Positions 23,829 through 33,623 of a DNA stretch of 64,000 nt are shown piece by piece (position 1 is the stretch's first letter; every line of letters starts with the position of its first letter). The notes beneath the pieces were generated by a model, which was given only the letters and a program-made list of their open reading frames with translations, was not told the DNA's origin and did not search any database. The stretch is from JAUWOY01 sp034431315 (GTDB taxonomy: Bacteria; Chloroflexota; Anaerolineae; VGOG01). The position numbers and the translations under genes were made by a program. The DNA lies in NCBI GenBank assembly GCA_034431315.1, contig DAOUDK010000004.1:29773-93772 (forward strand). The letters run 5' to 3'.

Positions 23829-25649
23829 TTACTGCAGACTCCAGTGGTAGAGCGGGGGCGAGCCGAAAGGCGGATACTCGAAGTTGACACCCTCCTTGAC
23901 CAGGGTGTTCCGTTCGTAGCCCATGATGGGGATGATCGCCACTTCATCCTCACACAGGATCTTATCGGCCTCAAAGTAGTAGGCCTCGCGCGCCTCGGTG
24001 TCGAACGAGGACCCGGCCAGATCCATCAACTCGTCGAACCGCTCGCTCTCCCAACCGGTGTACTGGAAGGTTGACGAGGGTGCGAAGACCACCTGGAGCT
24101 GGTTCTGGGGATCGCCATAGTCCATCACCCAACCCATGCGGTAGGCGTTGAACTCGCAGGCCGCCAGTTCTTCCTTGCTGTTGTTGCACTGATCGAGGTA
24201 GTCCAGGTAGACGGCCCACTCGTTGGTGCGAAGCTCCACGTTGATGCTCAGGTGCTCCGTCCACATGGCAGCCACGGCCTCAAGGATGTCCTCGTTGCCT
24301 CGGTTGAACCAGATCCTCAAAGTCGGGAAGCCCTCGCCGTCCGGGTACCCGGCCTCGGCCAGGTAGGCCTGGGCCGTCCCAGGATTGAAAGTGTGCCCGC
24401 ACTCGCCCCACGGCTGGTGGCCCAGGATCCTGGGCGGCGTGGTGCACGAGAGAGCGGTACGCCACGGTGTGTTCAGCACGTTGTCGATGATGACCTTGCG
24501 GTCAATGGCCGAGGCCAGGGCCTTCCGCACCAGCACGTTGTCCGTGGGCGGCGCCAGGACGTTCAGCCCAACGTAGTACACCCCAGGGCGCGGCAGGATA
24601 CGGAGTTCCTTGCTGAGGACGGGGTCGGCCAGGATGCGCGGCATATCCTCGTTCGGATAGCCACCTTCGCCGGTGGTGTGGGTTTCATCGTTTTCGTAAA
24701 GAGCCAGCGAGGTGGCCTCCTCAACGATAATGGGGAAGGTGATCTTCTCGATCGCGACGGTGTCGGCATTCCAGTAGGTGGGGTTCTTCACCAGTCCCAC
24801 TTCGGCCTCGTGATCCCAGTAATCCAGCAGGTAGGCGCCGTTGCTCACGTAGTTGCCCGCCTCGGTCCACTGGTCTCCGTACTGCTCAACGAGGTCCAGG
24901 CGGACGGGGTAGAAGGTGGAGAAGGGCAAGACGGTCTCGAAGTAAGGCGTGGGCGCCTTGAGGGTGACTTCAAAGGTGTAGTCGTCCGGGGCCTTGACAC
25001 CCAACAACTCAGGATCGTCAATCTCACCCGTGTTGAACTCTTCCGCCCCCTCCATGTCGTACATCAGCCAGGCATACTCGGCCGCCGTCTCCGGCAGCAT
25101 CAGGCGGACGACACCGTCAACGAAGTGCTGGGCGATGACGGGCACGCCGTCGGACCAGACAGCGTCCTTGCGCAGGTTGATGGTGTACACCAGACCGTCG
25201 TCGGAGACCGTGAAATCGGTGGCTCCTGCGGGCTGGATGGAGCCGTCGCCTCGGTACTCGAACAGGCCCTCGATGCACTGATGGATGATCATGTGCGAGG
25301 TGGTGTCGGTGGCCAACTGGATATCCAGCGTGGGCGGCTCAGTGCCGAGGGGGTACCAAAGCCCCTCTAGCTGCACCTTGGGCGGCACAGGCGTTGGGGG
25401 TATGGGCGTGGCGGTGACCACCACTTCCACTTCCTTCTCTACTTCCTTGATCACCTCTTTCTCTACTTCCTTGATCACCTCTTTCTCGACGGGCACCTCC
25501 TTCTCGACTATCACCGTCTCGACGACCTTCACCTCGACGGGCACCTCCTTTATGACCTCCACCACCTCTGGCGGAGCGCAGGCCGGGAGTATCATGGCGG
25601 CTATTGCCACCAGGGCGATCAAGGTCATCCACTTCTTGTTGCTAAACAT
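23829..25649 (-). CDS. Substrate-binding lipoprotein, peptide/oligosaccharide family 5 (set 1)
   Basis: The ATG follows AAGGAGG. The 606-residue protein has a signal peptide with lipobox LPACA (Cys24), then a charged stalk (about 28-78) of repeated VEKEV and KEVIKE units and a TPIPPTPVPP spacer, then the SBP_bac_5 fold: YPLGTEPPTLDIQ near 95, LRKDAVWSDGVPV, APTPYF, YVGLNVLAPPTDNVLVRKALASAID and a C-terminal YHWSLQ. The N-terminal 23 residues are almost identical to SBP2 (31344-33509), as is part of the leader DNA. The ligand is probably a peptide or oligosaccharide; the sequence does not decide. Confidence 0.94.
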   Translation of the reverse strand: MFSNKKWMTLIALVAIAAMILPACAPPEVVEVIKEVPVEVKVVETVIVEKEVPVEKEVIKEVEKEVIKEVEKEVEVVVTATPIPPTPVPPKVQLEGLWYPLGTEPPTLDIQLATDTTSHMIIHQCIEGLFEYRGDGSIQPAGATDFTVSDDGLVYTINLRKDAVWSDGVPVIAQHFVDGVVRLMLPETAAEYAWLMYDMEGAEEFNTGEIDDPELLGVKAPDDYTFEVTLKAPTPYFETVLPFSTFYPVRLDLVEQYGDQWTEAGNYVSNGAYLLDYWDHEAEVGLVKNPTYWNADTVAIEKITFPIIVEEATSLALYENDETHTTGEGGYPNEDMPRILADPVLSKELRILPRPGVYYVGLNVLAPPTDNVLVRKALASAIDRKVIIDNVLNTPWRTALSCTTPPRILGHQPWGECGHTFNPGTAQAYLAEAGYPDGEGFPTLRIWFNRGNEDILEAVAAMWTEHLSINVELRTNEWAVYLDYLDQCNNSKEELAACEFNAYRMGWVMDYGDPQNQLQVVFAPSSTFQYTGWESERFDELMDLAGSSFDTEAREAYYFEADKILCEDEVAIIPIMGYERNTLVKEGVNFEYPPFGSPPLYHWSLQ

Positions 25650-26067
25650 TTCTTTCCTCCTTTTAGTTTTTGTGTTGCGATAGGCAAATCAACCTGACGG
25701 CGGAGGGACCCTCCGCCTTTATCTTTTTATAGTCCCGTTTCACCACCCCCTTTCTTGATGTCTACTGTTGGAGATAACTTCTCTCCAGGAAACAGTTTGT
25801 TGGCTAAAGGTGCGCTAATTTCTCTTCCCACTAACTCGGAGATACTACTGCACCTGTTATACCCATAAAATGCGCGAAAGGTTCACTCTCGAGACAGCCT
25901 CTGTATTTTAGCAACAAAAGCCAGAAAAGTCAAATGCTGATTTTCACCGCTGACCAGGGTCTAGCTCAAGAGGCCAGTGGCTCGATAGTACTGCCCGGCC
26001 AACATGGCGCGATGGCCTCGCTAGTTCTGGGCCATGCTTCAATGGTGAGAGTATCCTGGTTTGACCC
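25650..26067 (-). other. 418-bp leader/intergenic region of SBP set 1
   Basis: No gene was found. It holds the SBP promoter (25905-25933), a second TATAAC-like box near 25858, and a leader hairpin TGGAGA...TCTCCA (25769-25787). Blocks around GAGACAG, TTATAcCCATAA and the leader hairpin are shared with the SBP2 leader at 33.8 kb. Confidence 0.6.
25905..25933 (-). promoter_or_regulatory. SBP set 1 promoter, TTGACT-17-TAAAAT
   Basis: On the minus strand TTGACT (25928-25933) and TAAAAT (25905-25910) are 17 bp apart. The hexamers and spacing are identical to the promoter of the sigma-factor operon at 38678-38706, so both operons may be co-regulated. The implied leader is about 250 bases. Confidence 0.75.
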
Positions 26068-26610
26068 CTAGCCACCATACATCTGCGCCCGCAGACGGGC
26101 CGAGAGACGGTAGACCAACACTGCCAGGGTCACCACTATTTCCAGAAACCACCAGACGATGGCCAGCGGCGTGAAGACGACCAGCCAGCGCCCGGAATGT
26201 AGATAGTAGTGCGCATCAGGCGGCGAGACGACCCACCGCTCTTCCACCTGCTCGACGTAGTGCACGTGGCGCTTATAGGTGTCCATCTCGAAGTACAAGT
26301 AGGAGATGTAGCGATCACCGTGCTCCCACAGCATGACGAAGATCAGCTTGGGACTCGTCTTGAACGCCGCCAGCCGCCGCAATCCCTGCAGTTCGGCCAA
26401 CAACGCTCGATCATTGGTCTGCAGCGCGCCCTCCAACGCCCTTGCCACCGCGCCCGGCGTGTCATACCGTTCGGCGTAGGTGCCGGAGAAATAGGCTGGA
26501 TCGTAGCGCCTGAGACCTTGCACCTGCACCACCAGCACAAACAGCCCCATCAGCACCAGTGGCAGCAGCGCCGCCGCCAGGACCCAGCGGAGATTAACGT
26601 ATGGCTTCAT
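26068..26610 (-). CDS. Small membrane protein with extracytoplasmic domain
   Basis: From ATG 26610 (GGTGGA upstream) the 180-residue protein has an N-terminal TM (WVLAAALLPLVLMGLFVLVV), a domain of about 100 residues with YFSGTYAERYDTPGAVARALEGAL and DRYISYLYFEMDTYKRHVHYVEQ, and a C-terminal TM (WLVVFTPLAIVWWFLEIVVTLAVLV). No family is recognised. It lies 249 bp after the OppF gene of the complete set and before SBP1. A longer in-frame start at 26742 has no support. The gap 26611-26858 shows no gene. Confidence 0.6.
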   Translation of the reverse strand: MKPYVNLRWVLAAALLPLVLMGLFVLVVQVQGLRRYDPAYFSGTYAERYDTPGAVARALEGALQTNDRALLAELQGLRRLAAFKTSPKLIFVMLWEHGDRYISYLYFEMDTYKRHVHYVEQVEERWVVSPPDAHYYLHSGRWLVVFTPLAIVWWFLEIVVTLAVLVYRLSARLRAQMYGG

Positions 26611-26858
26611 TCCACCGATCTCCTCATTCTCTACCTTTTCCTGAGCCGCGGGTCGGCAACTTCGTGTAACCCTCTGGAGACGAAATGAATCTGGCCATTG
26701 GGTTTCCTTTGAGGTAGGAGTGCGGATGCAAGTCCGCTCCATAAACAGGCTTGCGCCGTTCGGCTGAGCTCACGGCCAAAGCCTGCACTCCCCCAAAACA
26801 CATACGCCCGACAGACCTTGCCGGGCGTGATAGATCAGGTAACTTCTCAACCGAACCG

Positions 26859-27851
26859 CTAAGCTTTATAGCACGCCACCATGTGGCCGCCTGTCTTGTC
26901 CTCCAGCGGCGGATGGTCGTTGTCCCGGCAGTAATTGTCGGCGATGAGGCAGCGTTCGTAGAAGCGGCATTGCGGCGGTGGGTTGACGGGCTTGGTGACA
27001 CCACCCTTGATCACCACCGGCTTTCGCGTAAAGGTCGGGTCTGGCACCGGCACGGCTGACAGCAACGCCTTGGTGTAGGGATGCTGGGAATGATGCAAGA
27101 GTTCTTCCGTCTCCGCCATCTCGACGAGCTTGCCCAGGTACATCACCGCGATCTTGTTGCACATATAGCGCGCGACGGCCAGGTCGTGGGTGATGTAAAG
27201 ATAGGTGACTTCTAATTTCTCACCCAGCTCTTGCATCAAATGCATCACACCGGTGCGGATCGACACATCCAGCATCGAGGTGGGCTCGTCGGCGACGACG
27301 AACTGCGGATTCACCACCAGGGCGCGAGCGATGGCGACGCGCTGGCGCTGCCCGCCAGAGAGCTCGTGGGGATAGCGGAACAGAAAACTGGCGGCAGGCG
27401 TGAGGCCCACTATCTCCAAGAAGTGGGCCACCATCTCCTCTCTCTCCCTGACGGTCCCTATGCCCTGCACGTCCAGTGGCTCGGCGACGGTGTCATAAAT
27501 GGTCAGGCGCGGATTCATGGACTCGTAGGGATCCTGGAAGATCATCTGGACGATTTGCCGGAATTCCTTCAGTCTCTTCCCCCGCAGCGAAGCGATGTCC
27601 ACCACCCCCTGGCCGGTGTCCAATTCGATGCTGCCTTCCGTGGGGTCAACTAGCCGGGTGATCAGTTTGCCGGTCGTGGTCTTGCCGCAACCGGACTCAC
27701 CCACCAACCCCACGCTCTCCCCATAGCGGATCTGCAGGTTCAACTGGCTCACGGCGTGTACAAAGACGTCAGCTCTGCGGAACACACCCGCCCCTACCGG
27801 GTACAGCTTGGATAGATTCTTGATGTCAACCAGGACCTTGGTATCCTCCAT
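26859..27851 (-). CDS. Oligopeptide-type ABC ATPase, OppF-like (set 2)
   Basis: The 330-residue ATPase starts at ATG 27851 behind AGGAGA; its ATG overlaps the TAA of the OppD gene as TAATG. Walker A is GESGCGKTT near 48, the signature is LSGGQRQR and Walker B is FVVADEPTSM, followed by the H-loop ITHDLAV. The C-terminal oligopeptide extension includes PQCRFYERC and NYCRDNDHP, a Cys-containing region that binds an iron-sulfur cluster in some family members. It powers the permeases at 28882 and 29925. Confidence 0.95.
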   Translation of the reverse strand: MEDTKVLVDIKNLSKLYPVGAGVFRRADVFVHAVSQLNLQIRYGESVGLVGESGCGKTTTGKLITRLVDPTEGSIELDTGQGVVDIASLRGKRLKEFRQIVQMIFQDPYESMNPRLTIYDTVAEPLDVQGIGTVREREEMVAHFLEIVGLTPAASFLFRYPHELSGGQRQRVAIARALVVNPQFVVADEPTSMLDVSIRTGVMHLMQELGEKLEVTYLYITHDLAVARYMCNKIAVMYLGKLVEMAETEELLHHSQHPYTKALLSAVPVPDPTFTRKPVVIKGGVTKPVNPPPQCRFYERCLIADNYCRDNDHPPLEDKTGGHMVACYKA

Positions 27852-28822
27852 TAGCCTTCTCCTCCCGGGTGCCAACAGGCTGCAAAGTGCCCGCCATCGT
27901 GGTCTTTGAACTCGGGGACCTCCTGGCTGCAGATCTCGGTGGCATAGAGACAGCGCGGGTGGAAGCGGCATCCCGGCGGCGGGTCAAGCAGGTCTGGCGG
28001 CTCGCCCGGCAACATCACCAACTCGGTCTTGGGGCCGACGATGCTGGGAAAGGCGGACATCAGCCCCATCGTGTAGGGATGGATGGGACGGTGAAAGATG
28101 GCTTCTGTTGACGCCAGTTCCACCAGGCGGCCGGCGTACATCACCCCCACGCGCTCGCTGACCTCGGCGATCACCGCGACGTCGTGCGAGATGTAGATCA
28201 TGGCCATGTTCAACTTCTCCTGGATCTCGCGGATGCGCTTCAAAAGCGCATCTTGGACGATCACGTCCAACGCGGTAGTGGGCTCGTCGGCGATGATGAG
28301 GTCCGGATCGCAAGAGAGGGCCATGGCGATTATCGCGCGCTGGCGCATCCCACCGCTGTACTGGTGTGGATACTGATTCTTGAAGGCGGGATCCAGCCCG
28401 ACCAGCTCGAAGAGATGTTCCACTCGCTGGTCCATCTCCGCCTCGCTCAATTGCGGCATATGCTGCTGCATGGCCTCGAGAATCTGGTACTCGATTGTGT
28501 ACACCGGATTGAGGGCGTTCATGGCGGCCTGGAACACCATCGAAATGTGGCGCCAACGGAACTTGCGCACCTGCGCATAGGATAGCGGCACCAGGTCGGT
28601 GGAGTTTAACAGAATCTGTCCGTCAATGATGTCGGCGTTGTCTGGAAGCAGCTTGAGCAGCGAGAGGGCGATGGAAGTCTTGCCGCATCCCGACTCGCCC
28701 ACCAACCCCACAGACTCGCCGCGGGCTACAGCAAAGCTCACATCATCCACTGCATAGACAGGACCTTTGCGGGTCATGTAGTGCATAGTCAGGTTTTTTA
28801 CTTCAAGAACATTATCTGTCAT
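27851..28822 (-). CDS. Oligopeptide-type ABC ATPase, OppD-like (set 2)
   Basis: ATG 28822 gives a 323-residue ATPase; the longer in-frame translation toward 28990 reads through a hairpin and the preceding gene. It has GESGCGKTS, the Q-loop MVFQAAMNALNP, the OppD-type signature YSGGMRQRAIIA, Walker B LIIADEPTTALD and the H-loop ISHDVAVI. The C-terminus has GCRFHPRC and EICSQEVPEFKDHD. It is partner to the OppF gene, with one-base overlap. Confidence 0.95.
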   Translation of the reverse strand: MTDNVLEVKNLTMHYMTRKGPVYAVDDVSFAVARGESVGLVGESGCGKTSIALSLLKLLPDNADIIDGQILLNSTDLVPLSYAQVRKFRWRHISMVFQAAMNALNPVYTIEYQILEAMQQHMPQLSEAEMDQRVEHLFELVGLDPAFKNQYPHQYSGGMRQRAIIAMALSCDPDLIIADEPTTALDVIVQDALLKRIREIQEKLNMAMIYISHDVAVIAEVSERVGVMYAGRLVELASTEAIFHRPIHPYTMGLMSAFPSIVGPKTELVMLPGEPPDLLDPPPGCRFHPRCLYATEICSQEVPEFKDHDGGHFAACWHPGGEG

Positions 28823-28839
28823 TACTAGCCTCTGTAACA

Positions 28840-28870
28840 GAAACCAGGTTTTTCCTAAAAACCTGGTTTC
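28840..28870. repeat. Inverted repeat GAAACCAGGTTTTT / AAAACCTGGTTTC
   Basis: A 13-bp stem lies between the OppC and OppD genes of set 2. The plus side ends in a short T-run, which is the wrong orientation for these genes, so it is more likely a palindromic repeat than a terminator. Confidence 0.6.
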
Positions 28871-28881
28871 TTTATTGAGAT

Positions 28882-29880
28882 CTAACGTCGGCGCAACCTG
28901 GGGTTCACCACCTCGTCCAGGGCGCGGCCCGTCAGATAGAACGCCGAGCACAGCAGGGTGATGGCCAGGCTGGCCGGAAACAGCAGCCACCAGGTGTCAA
29001 AGCGCAGAATGTATCCAAACACCTGCGTGGTGTTGATCATGAGCCCCCAGCTCATCTGGATGGTCGTCAGCCCAAAGAAGGAGAGTATGGCCTCGATAAA
29101 GATCGCGTTGGTGACGACGAACATCATGTAAAGCAAGGAGATGGGCAACAGGTTGGGGAGCATATGCTTGCGGATGATGTGGGCATGGCCGCCGCCGGCG
29201 ATGCGCGCCGCCTCGATGTACGGCTTGACCTTGATCGTCAATGCCTGGGACTTGATGACGATCGTCGTGCCGCCAAAGCCGGACAGTAGCCCGATGACGA
29301 GCGCCAGTTGGATCATGCCCACGTCCATCAGGGCGCCGAGGACGATCAGGATGGGTAAAAAAGGCACCATGATTACCAGGTCGGCCAGCCGCATAAAGAA
29401 TGTGTCCACGAGCCCGCCATAATAGGCCGACACCGCTCCGATGGTGGTGGCGATCACCACGGTCACCACCGCCGAGAGGATGCCCAAAACGAACTCAAAG
29501 CGGGTGCTATACATAAGTTGGCCGAGCACGTCCCGGCCCAGCGGGTCCGTGCCCAGCAGGTGGCGCGACGACGGCGGAGCCGGATGGTAAGCGATCTCCA
29601 GATCAAAACCGTTGACGGGGTCGTAAACGCGGCGTTGCCAGACCGGTTTTTCCACCAGGCCGAACGTCACCTTGTCCGTGCTCATCAGGATGGGGTGGGC
29701 CAGGGCGAACAGGCCAAAAAAGAGGATCACCCCCAGCCCGACCAACCCGACGGGGTTCTCGGCGAACAGCGCAAAATTGGTGCGCAGCGATTTGCCCCAC
29801 AGACTCAGCCGTACACGCCACAGAGGAATATAGATAGCCTCTGTCGGGGTCGCAGCTTCGGGCCGCGTTACTTCTGTCAT
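28882..29880 (-). CDS. ABC permease, OppC-like (set 2)
   Basis: The 332-residue protein starts at ATG 29880 behind AGGAG. It has TM1 at about 45-65, an extended outer loop (VEKPVWQRRVYDPVNGFDLEIAYHPAPP), LLGTDPLGRDVLGQLMYS, the EAA segment ARIAGGGHAHIIRKHMLPN and the end LDEVVNPRLRRR. It matches the standard OppC layout, with slightly longer outer loops. It is 44 bp downstream of its OppB partner. Confidence 0.93.
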   Translation of the reverse strand: MTEVTRPEAATPTEAIYIPLWRVRLSLWGKSLRTNFALFAENPVGLVGLGVILFFGLFALAHPILMSTDKVTFGLVEKPVWQRRVYDPVNGFDLEIAYHPAPPSSRHLLGTDPLGRDVLGQLMYSTRFEFVLGILSAVVTVVIATTIGAVSAYYGGLVDTFFMRLADLVIMVPFLPILIVLGALMDVGMIQLALVIGLLSGFGGTTIVIKSQALTIKVKPYIEAARIAGGGHAHIIRKHMLPNLLPISLLYMMFVVTNAIFIEAILSFFGLTTIQMSWGLMINTTQVFGYILRFDTWWLLFPASLAITLLCSAFYLTGRALDEVVNPRLRRR

Positions 29881-29924
29881 ACTCTACTCCTGTTTTGCCG
29901 TATGAGGCCGGGATCTGATGATCC

Positions 29925-31079
29925 CTAATGATAACGAATGCGCGGGTCGAGAAAGGCATAGCCAATGTCGGCCACCAGGTGGCTGACCAGCGTCATCATG
30001 CCCAGTATCGTCAACACACCCATGGCCAGCGGGATGTCTTCAGAGGTCGCCGCTTTTAGCAGCGTCAGCCCGATGCCCGGCCACGAAAAGATGGTCTCGG
30101 TGATGATGCCGCCGCTAATGACACCGCCGATACTGAACACCAGGCCGGTCCACACCGGCAGCAGCGCGTTCCTGGCGGCGTGCTTGTCGCGCACCGTTTT
30201 GTCGGGCAACCCCTTGGCCCGCGCCGTCAGGACATAGTCCTCGCGCAGCGTCTCCAGCATGCTGGTGCGCATCAGCAGCATGGTGCCGCCGTAGCCGATC
30301 AGCGTCACGGTCAGCACCGGCAAGATGAGGTGGCTGACGATGTCCCACGCCAGGGGCGCCCACCCGCTACCCAGCCAATACAACAGCACGCCGCCCGCCG
30401 GGAGCAGCAGGCTGGCAACCCGCAGGGGCAGGCGCCGCTCCCGCGGCACCCGGTTGGAGGCCAGGAACCCCAGGAACGCCACCAGCAGAGCGATCAGGGC
30501 GGTCAAGAAAATCCTGCTAAAGATGGCGTTGGCCGAAGGGATGTCGGGATCGAGCCACTCCAGTGGGTCGAGGAACTTGCCCGCCGGGAGCCAGTCCAGC
30601 TTGACCGCAAACAGCCAGATCATCATCAGGGCGAACCAGGGGGTAAAGACCGTGTACAGCGTCACCCCGGCTATCGTGGAAGAGTACTCGACAAACCCGC
30701 CCCGGCGCCAGGCCAGGACCTTGCCGGTCATATAGCCGGCCCAGAACGAGACGATGGAGGCCGTGAGGAACAACACCACCGTGCGCGGCAGTCGCTCCTT
30801 GATAATGTCTAGCACCGGCCTGGGGTACATCACGAACGAAACACCCAGGTCGCCTCGGTAAAAGTTGCCGATATACGTGAGCATCCGCTCCAACGGTGGG
30901 CGGTCCAGTCCCAACTCGGCACGCAGCCGCTGGGTCTCGGCAGGGGGAATCTCAGGGTTCAGGGTCAAAAGATCGGCGATATCACCAGGCTGGGCGTCAA
31001 TCAAAAAGTAGGTGATCATCTGGAACAGCAGCAGGGTGACGAGCATCTGCAGCAAGCGTTTGCCCAAGAATCTCCACAT
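29925..31079 (-). CDS. ABC permease, OppB-like with extra membrane insertion (set 2)
   Basis: At 384 residues this is about 60 longer than usual OppB. The N-terminus (WRFLGKRLLQMLVTLLLFQMITYF), the GDLGVSFVMYPRPV loop, the EAA motif ARAKGLPDKTVRDKHAARNALLP and the end DIGYAFLDPRIRYH are canonical. Residues about 175-255 add two hydrophobic segments (FLTALIALLVAFLGFLAS and VASLLLPAGGVLLYWLGSG) joined by a basic loop. Whether these make two extra TMs should affect packing with OppC. The start follows AGAGGAGC. Confidence 0.92.
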   Translation of the reverse strand: MWRFLGKRLLQMLVTLLLFQMITYFLIDAQPGDIADLLTLNPEIPPAETQRLRAELGLDRPPLERMLTYIGNFYRGDLGVSFVMYPRPVLDIIKERLPRTVVLFLTASIVSFWAGYMTGKVLAWRRGGFVEYSSTIAGVTLYTVFTPWFALMMIWLFAVKLDWLPAGKFLDPLEWLDPDIPSANAIFSRIFLTALIALLVAFLGFLASNRVPRERRLPLRVASLLLPAGGVLLYWLGSGWAPLAWDIVSHLILPVLTVTLIGYGGTMLLMRTSMLETLREDYVLTARAKGLPDKTVRDKHAARNALLPVWTGLVFSIGGVISGGIITETIFSWPGIGLTLLKAATSEDIPLAMGVLTILGMMTLVSHLVADIGYAFLDPRIRYH

Positions 31080-31151
31080 ATCCTGCGCTCCTCTCTGGGG
31101 GAGGCAAACGGAACGAGAGTCCGTTGAATGAATCCAACGTCCGTTATAGAA

Positions 31152-31236
31152 AACCTGCTCAAGCAGGTTAGTATATCTGTTTACCCGTTTTAACGGGTTT
31201 CCGTAGTAGCAGCCCAGAATTCATTCCTGGGCTGCT
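31152..31236. repeat. Cluster of three short hairpins
   Basis: AACCTGCTCAAGCAGGTT (31152-31169), ACCCGTTTTAACGGGT (31183-31198) and AGCAGCCCAG...CTGGGCTGCT (31208-31236) follow one another in the SBP-permease gap of set 2. Each is near-perfect; together they look like a composite intergenic repeat. Confidence 0.7.
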
Positions 31237-31263
31237 GGGCGAATCCGCGTAGTGGAAACATAC

Positions 31264-31292
31264 GGGAGCGGGCGGGTGACCCGCCCGCTCCC
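31264..31292. terminator. Strong GC-rich hairpin between SBP and permease genes
   Basis: GGGAGCGGGCGGGT and ACCCGCCCGCTCCC form a 14-bp perfect inverted repeat just after the SBP2 stop. It has no T-run. The position matches the hairpins at 23780-23816 and 53335-53446. Confidence 0.65.
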
Positions 31293-31343
31293 ATTCTCAC
31301 ATAGTGCGTTGCGTTAGCTACCGCTCAGAGGACCCCGCAGCCA

Positions 31344-33509
31344 CTAATAGCTGAGTGGTATGGCGTCCGTCTGGAACCCGGCCGCATCCACGAGCCCGCC
31401 CAGCACCTCAGTGTACGGGAAGATGATGTTGTCGCGGGCCAGGTCGGTCACCTGCTTGTAGAACAGCGGGATGTATGGCCGCAGATCTGCGAGCATCACC
31501 TGCGCCTCGAAGATGATCTCCTGCGCCCTGGCGAGGTCACTCGTAGCCATGAACTCGTCAATCAGGGCGTCATACTCATCGCTGTGCATCCCCGGCGTGT
31601 TATTGTTGCCCGAGACGGCGGTGTCGTTGCGGCTGTGCCAGAAGGACTCAAAGTAGTCGGGGAAGGCCACGTTGCCCAGGCTCCAGCCCAGGATGTACAG
31701 GTCAAAGTCGGAGTCCACGAACACCGGGTTGAGGATGGTGTTAAAGCCGGACAGCTCGGACTCCACCGGCATGCCCAGCTCGCGCGCCCACTCGGAGATC
31801 CACTGGTTGAACGTAGCGCGCAGCGGGTCGTAGGCCGGGCCAGGCCCCAGGATGGTGAGCGGCTGCATCGGCTCGCCGTTGGGCATGGTGATGCCCTCGC
31901 CGGGGACGACGTCCTGCGCAGTCGAATCCTCCGGATCCCATTCCGGTTTCTTATCCCAGGTCCAACCGGCCTCTTCCAGCACCTCGATGGCCTTGTTCAG
32001 GCGATCCCCGCGGGACATACCGATGTAGGGCTTGGGGACGTCGGGGTTGTGCCAGAACCCGTTGCCAGGCGGCATGGCGGAGTACATGGGGAAGACGACG
32101 CCGGCCAGGACGCTGTTGACCACGAACTCCTTGTCCATGAGGATGTCGAAGGCCTGGCGGAACTCGTACTCGGACATGGGGTACTTGCGCATGTTGAAGG
32201 CCAGGTAGAACATCCCATAGTCGGCGTTGGTGTAGGTCCGGATGCCTTCACCCTTCATTGCCTGCTCTTTCAAGCCGCGCGCGATCCCCAACGGTTGCAA
32301 CACATAGTCCACCTCGCCACCGGCCAGGGCCAAAAAGGCCGCGTCCTGCGAGCCGTAGATCGAAAAGATGACGTTCGGGGCGTAGGGACCGGAGGTGAAG
32401 CGTAAGATCTCCTCCCCCGTGGCGTCACCGTAGGCCTGCCAGGCCGTGCCATCGGGCAGGGTCAGCATCCACGTGCCGTCGTCATACTCGACGATCTCGG
32501 CGTCCTTGAAGTAATAGTTGGCGTTGGCAGTCCGTTGGGCGAACGCGCCGAGCTCCCACTTGTCGGTGAGCATGCCACCGAACCCAGGCTGGCCGGTCGC
32601 ATCGGCCGCGTACAGAGTCTCGCGGGCATTCACAAAGGCCTCGTTGTAGGCCTTACAGGCCTCGCTGGGCTCCTCGACGGTGCAGTCGTCATCCGCGGGG
32701 GGCTCTTCCAGGCCCTCGATAAAGGCGTAGCCTTCGGCCACCGCGTCGGCCCAAAAGTGCTCAGGCAGGATCGGGGCCAGGGCGATACCCGCGTTCCACG
32801 TTCCCAGGCTGGGCGCCGCGTCGAACGTATATTTCACCGTGTAGTCGTCCAGGGCCTCGGCCGTCACCCCGACGCCCGCCGGCTCGCAGGCGTTCGGCCA
32901 GTTCTGGGTCAGCTTTAGATCCTTGCAGGCATTGTGGGTAAAGACCACGTCGTGGGCCGTGACCGGCTCGCCGTCGCTCCACTCGGCGTCCTGCACCATC
33001 TCGACCGTCATGGTCCAGGCGTCGCCCTCCTGGACGGGAGAGATCAGGTCCTTGGCCAGGGACGGCACAAAGTCGAAGCGCTGGTCCGAGAGGGTGTACA
33101 GGCCCGCAGCAAGGCCGCCTATCACGTACTGGGTCCAAACCGAACTGCCGGGGCCGAGGTAGTTCCAGTAGTTCAGCGTGACCGGGTCCTCAAAGAGCGC
33201 GATCTTGTAGATCCCGATCTCCGCTTCCTTCTCCGGCTCGGGGGTCGGCTCGACCACTACTTCCACTTCCTTGATCACTTCCACCGTCTGCTTGACTATC
33301 ACAGTCCTGACGACCTCTTTCTCGACGACCACTTCCTTCTCGACCACTACGGGCACTTCCTTGATCACCTCTATTTCTCTGATCACCTCTACCTCGACCG
33401 GCACTTCCTTCTCGATCACTATAGGAGTCGGCTGGGCGCAGCCCGGGAGTATCATGGCGGCTACTGCCACCAAGGCGATCAGGGTCATCCACTTCTTGTT
33501 GCTAAACAT
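31344..33509 (-). CDS. Substrate-binding lipoprotein, family 5 (set 2)
   Basis: The 721-residue protein starts at ATG 33509 behind AAAGGAGG. It has a signal peptide with lipobox LPGCA (Cys24), a stalk to about residue 95 of repeated VEKEV, REIEVIKEV and VVVEKEV units, and then a large SBP_bac_5 domain with VEMVQDAEWSDGEPVTAHDVVFTHN, YGMFYLAFNMRKYPMSEYEFRQAFDILMDKEF and YIPLFYKQVTDL. It is longer than typical 500-600 residue members because of an inserted segment around residues 260-360 that holds DDCTVEEPSEACKAYNEAF. It should deliver ligand to the permeases at 28882-31079. The ligand is unknown. Confidence 0.94.
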   Translation of the reverse strand: MFSNKKWMTLIALVAVAAMILPGCAQPTPIVIEKEVPVEVEVIREIEVIKEVPVVVEKEVVVEKEVVRTVIVKQTVEVIKEVEVVVEPTPEPEKEAEIGIYKIALFEDPVTLNYWNYLGPGSSVWTQYVIGGLAAGLYTLSDQRFDFVPSLAKDLISPVQEGDAWTMTVEMVQDAEWSDGEPVTAHDVVFTHNACKDLKLTQNWPNACEPAGVGVTAEALDDYTVKYTFDAAPSLGTWNAGIALAPILPEHFWADAVAEGYAFIEGLEEPPADDDCTVEEPSEACKAYNEAFVNARETLYAADATGQPGFGGMLTDKWELGAFAQRTANANYYFKDAEIVEYDDGTWMLTLPDGTAWQAYGDATGEEILRFTSGPYAPNVIFSIYGSQDAAFLALAGGEVDYVLQPLGIARGLKEQAMKGEGIRTYTNADYGMFYLAFNMRKYPMSEYEFRQAFDILMDKEFVVNSVLAGVVFPMYSAMPPGNGFWHNPDVPKPYIGMSRGDRLNKAIEVLEEAGWTWDKKPEWDPEDSTAQDVVPGEGITMPNGEPMQPLTILGPGPAYDPLRATFNQWISEWARELGMPVESELSGFNTILNPVFVDSDFDLYILGWSLGNVAFPDYFESFWHSRNDTAVSGNNNTPGMHSDEYDALIDEFMATSDLARAQEIIFEAQVMLADLRPYIPLFYKQVTDLARDNIIFPYTEVLGGLVDAAGFQTDAIPLSY

Positions 33510-33623
33510 TCTTTCCTCCTTTTTGTTTTGTTTGTTTGTGTTGCAAAATGCGAATCAACCTGGGGGCAGAAGCCCCCTCCTCTACCTTTCTGCTCCCGCT
33601 TCATCACCTCCTCTCCTGGTGTA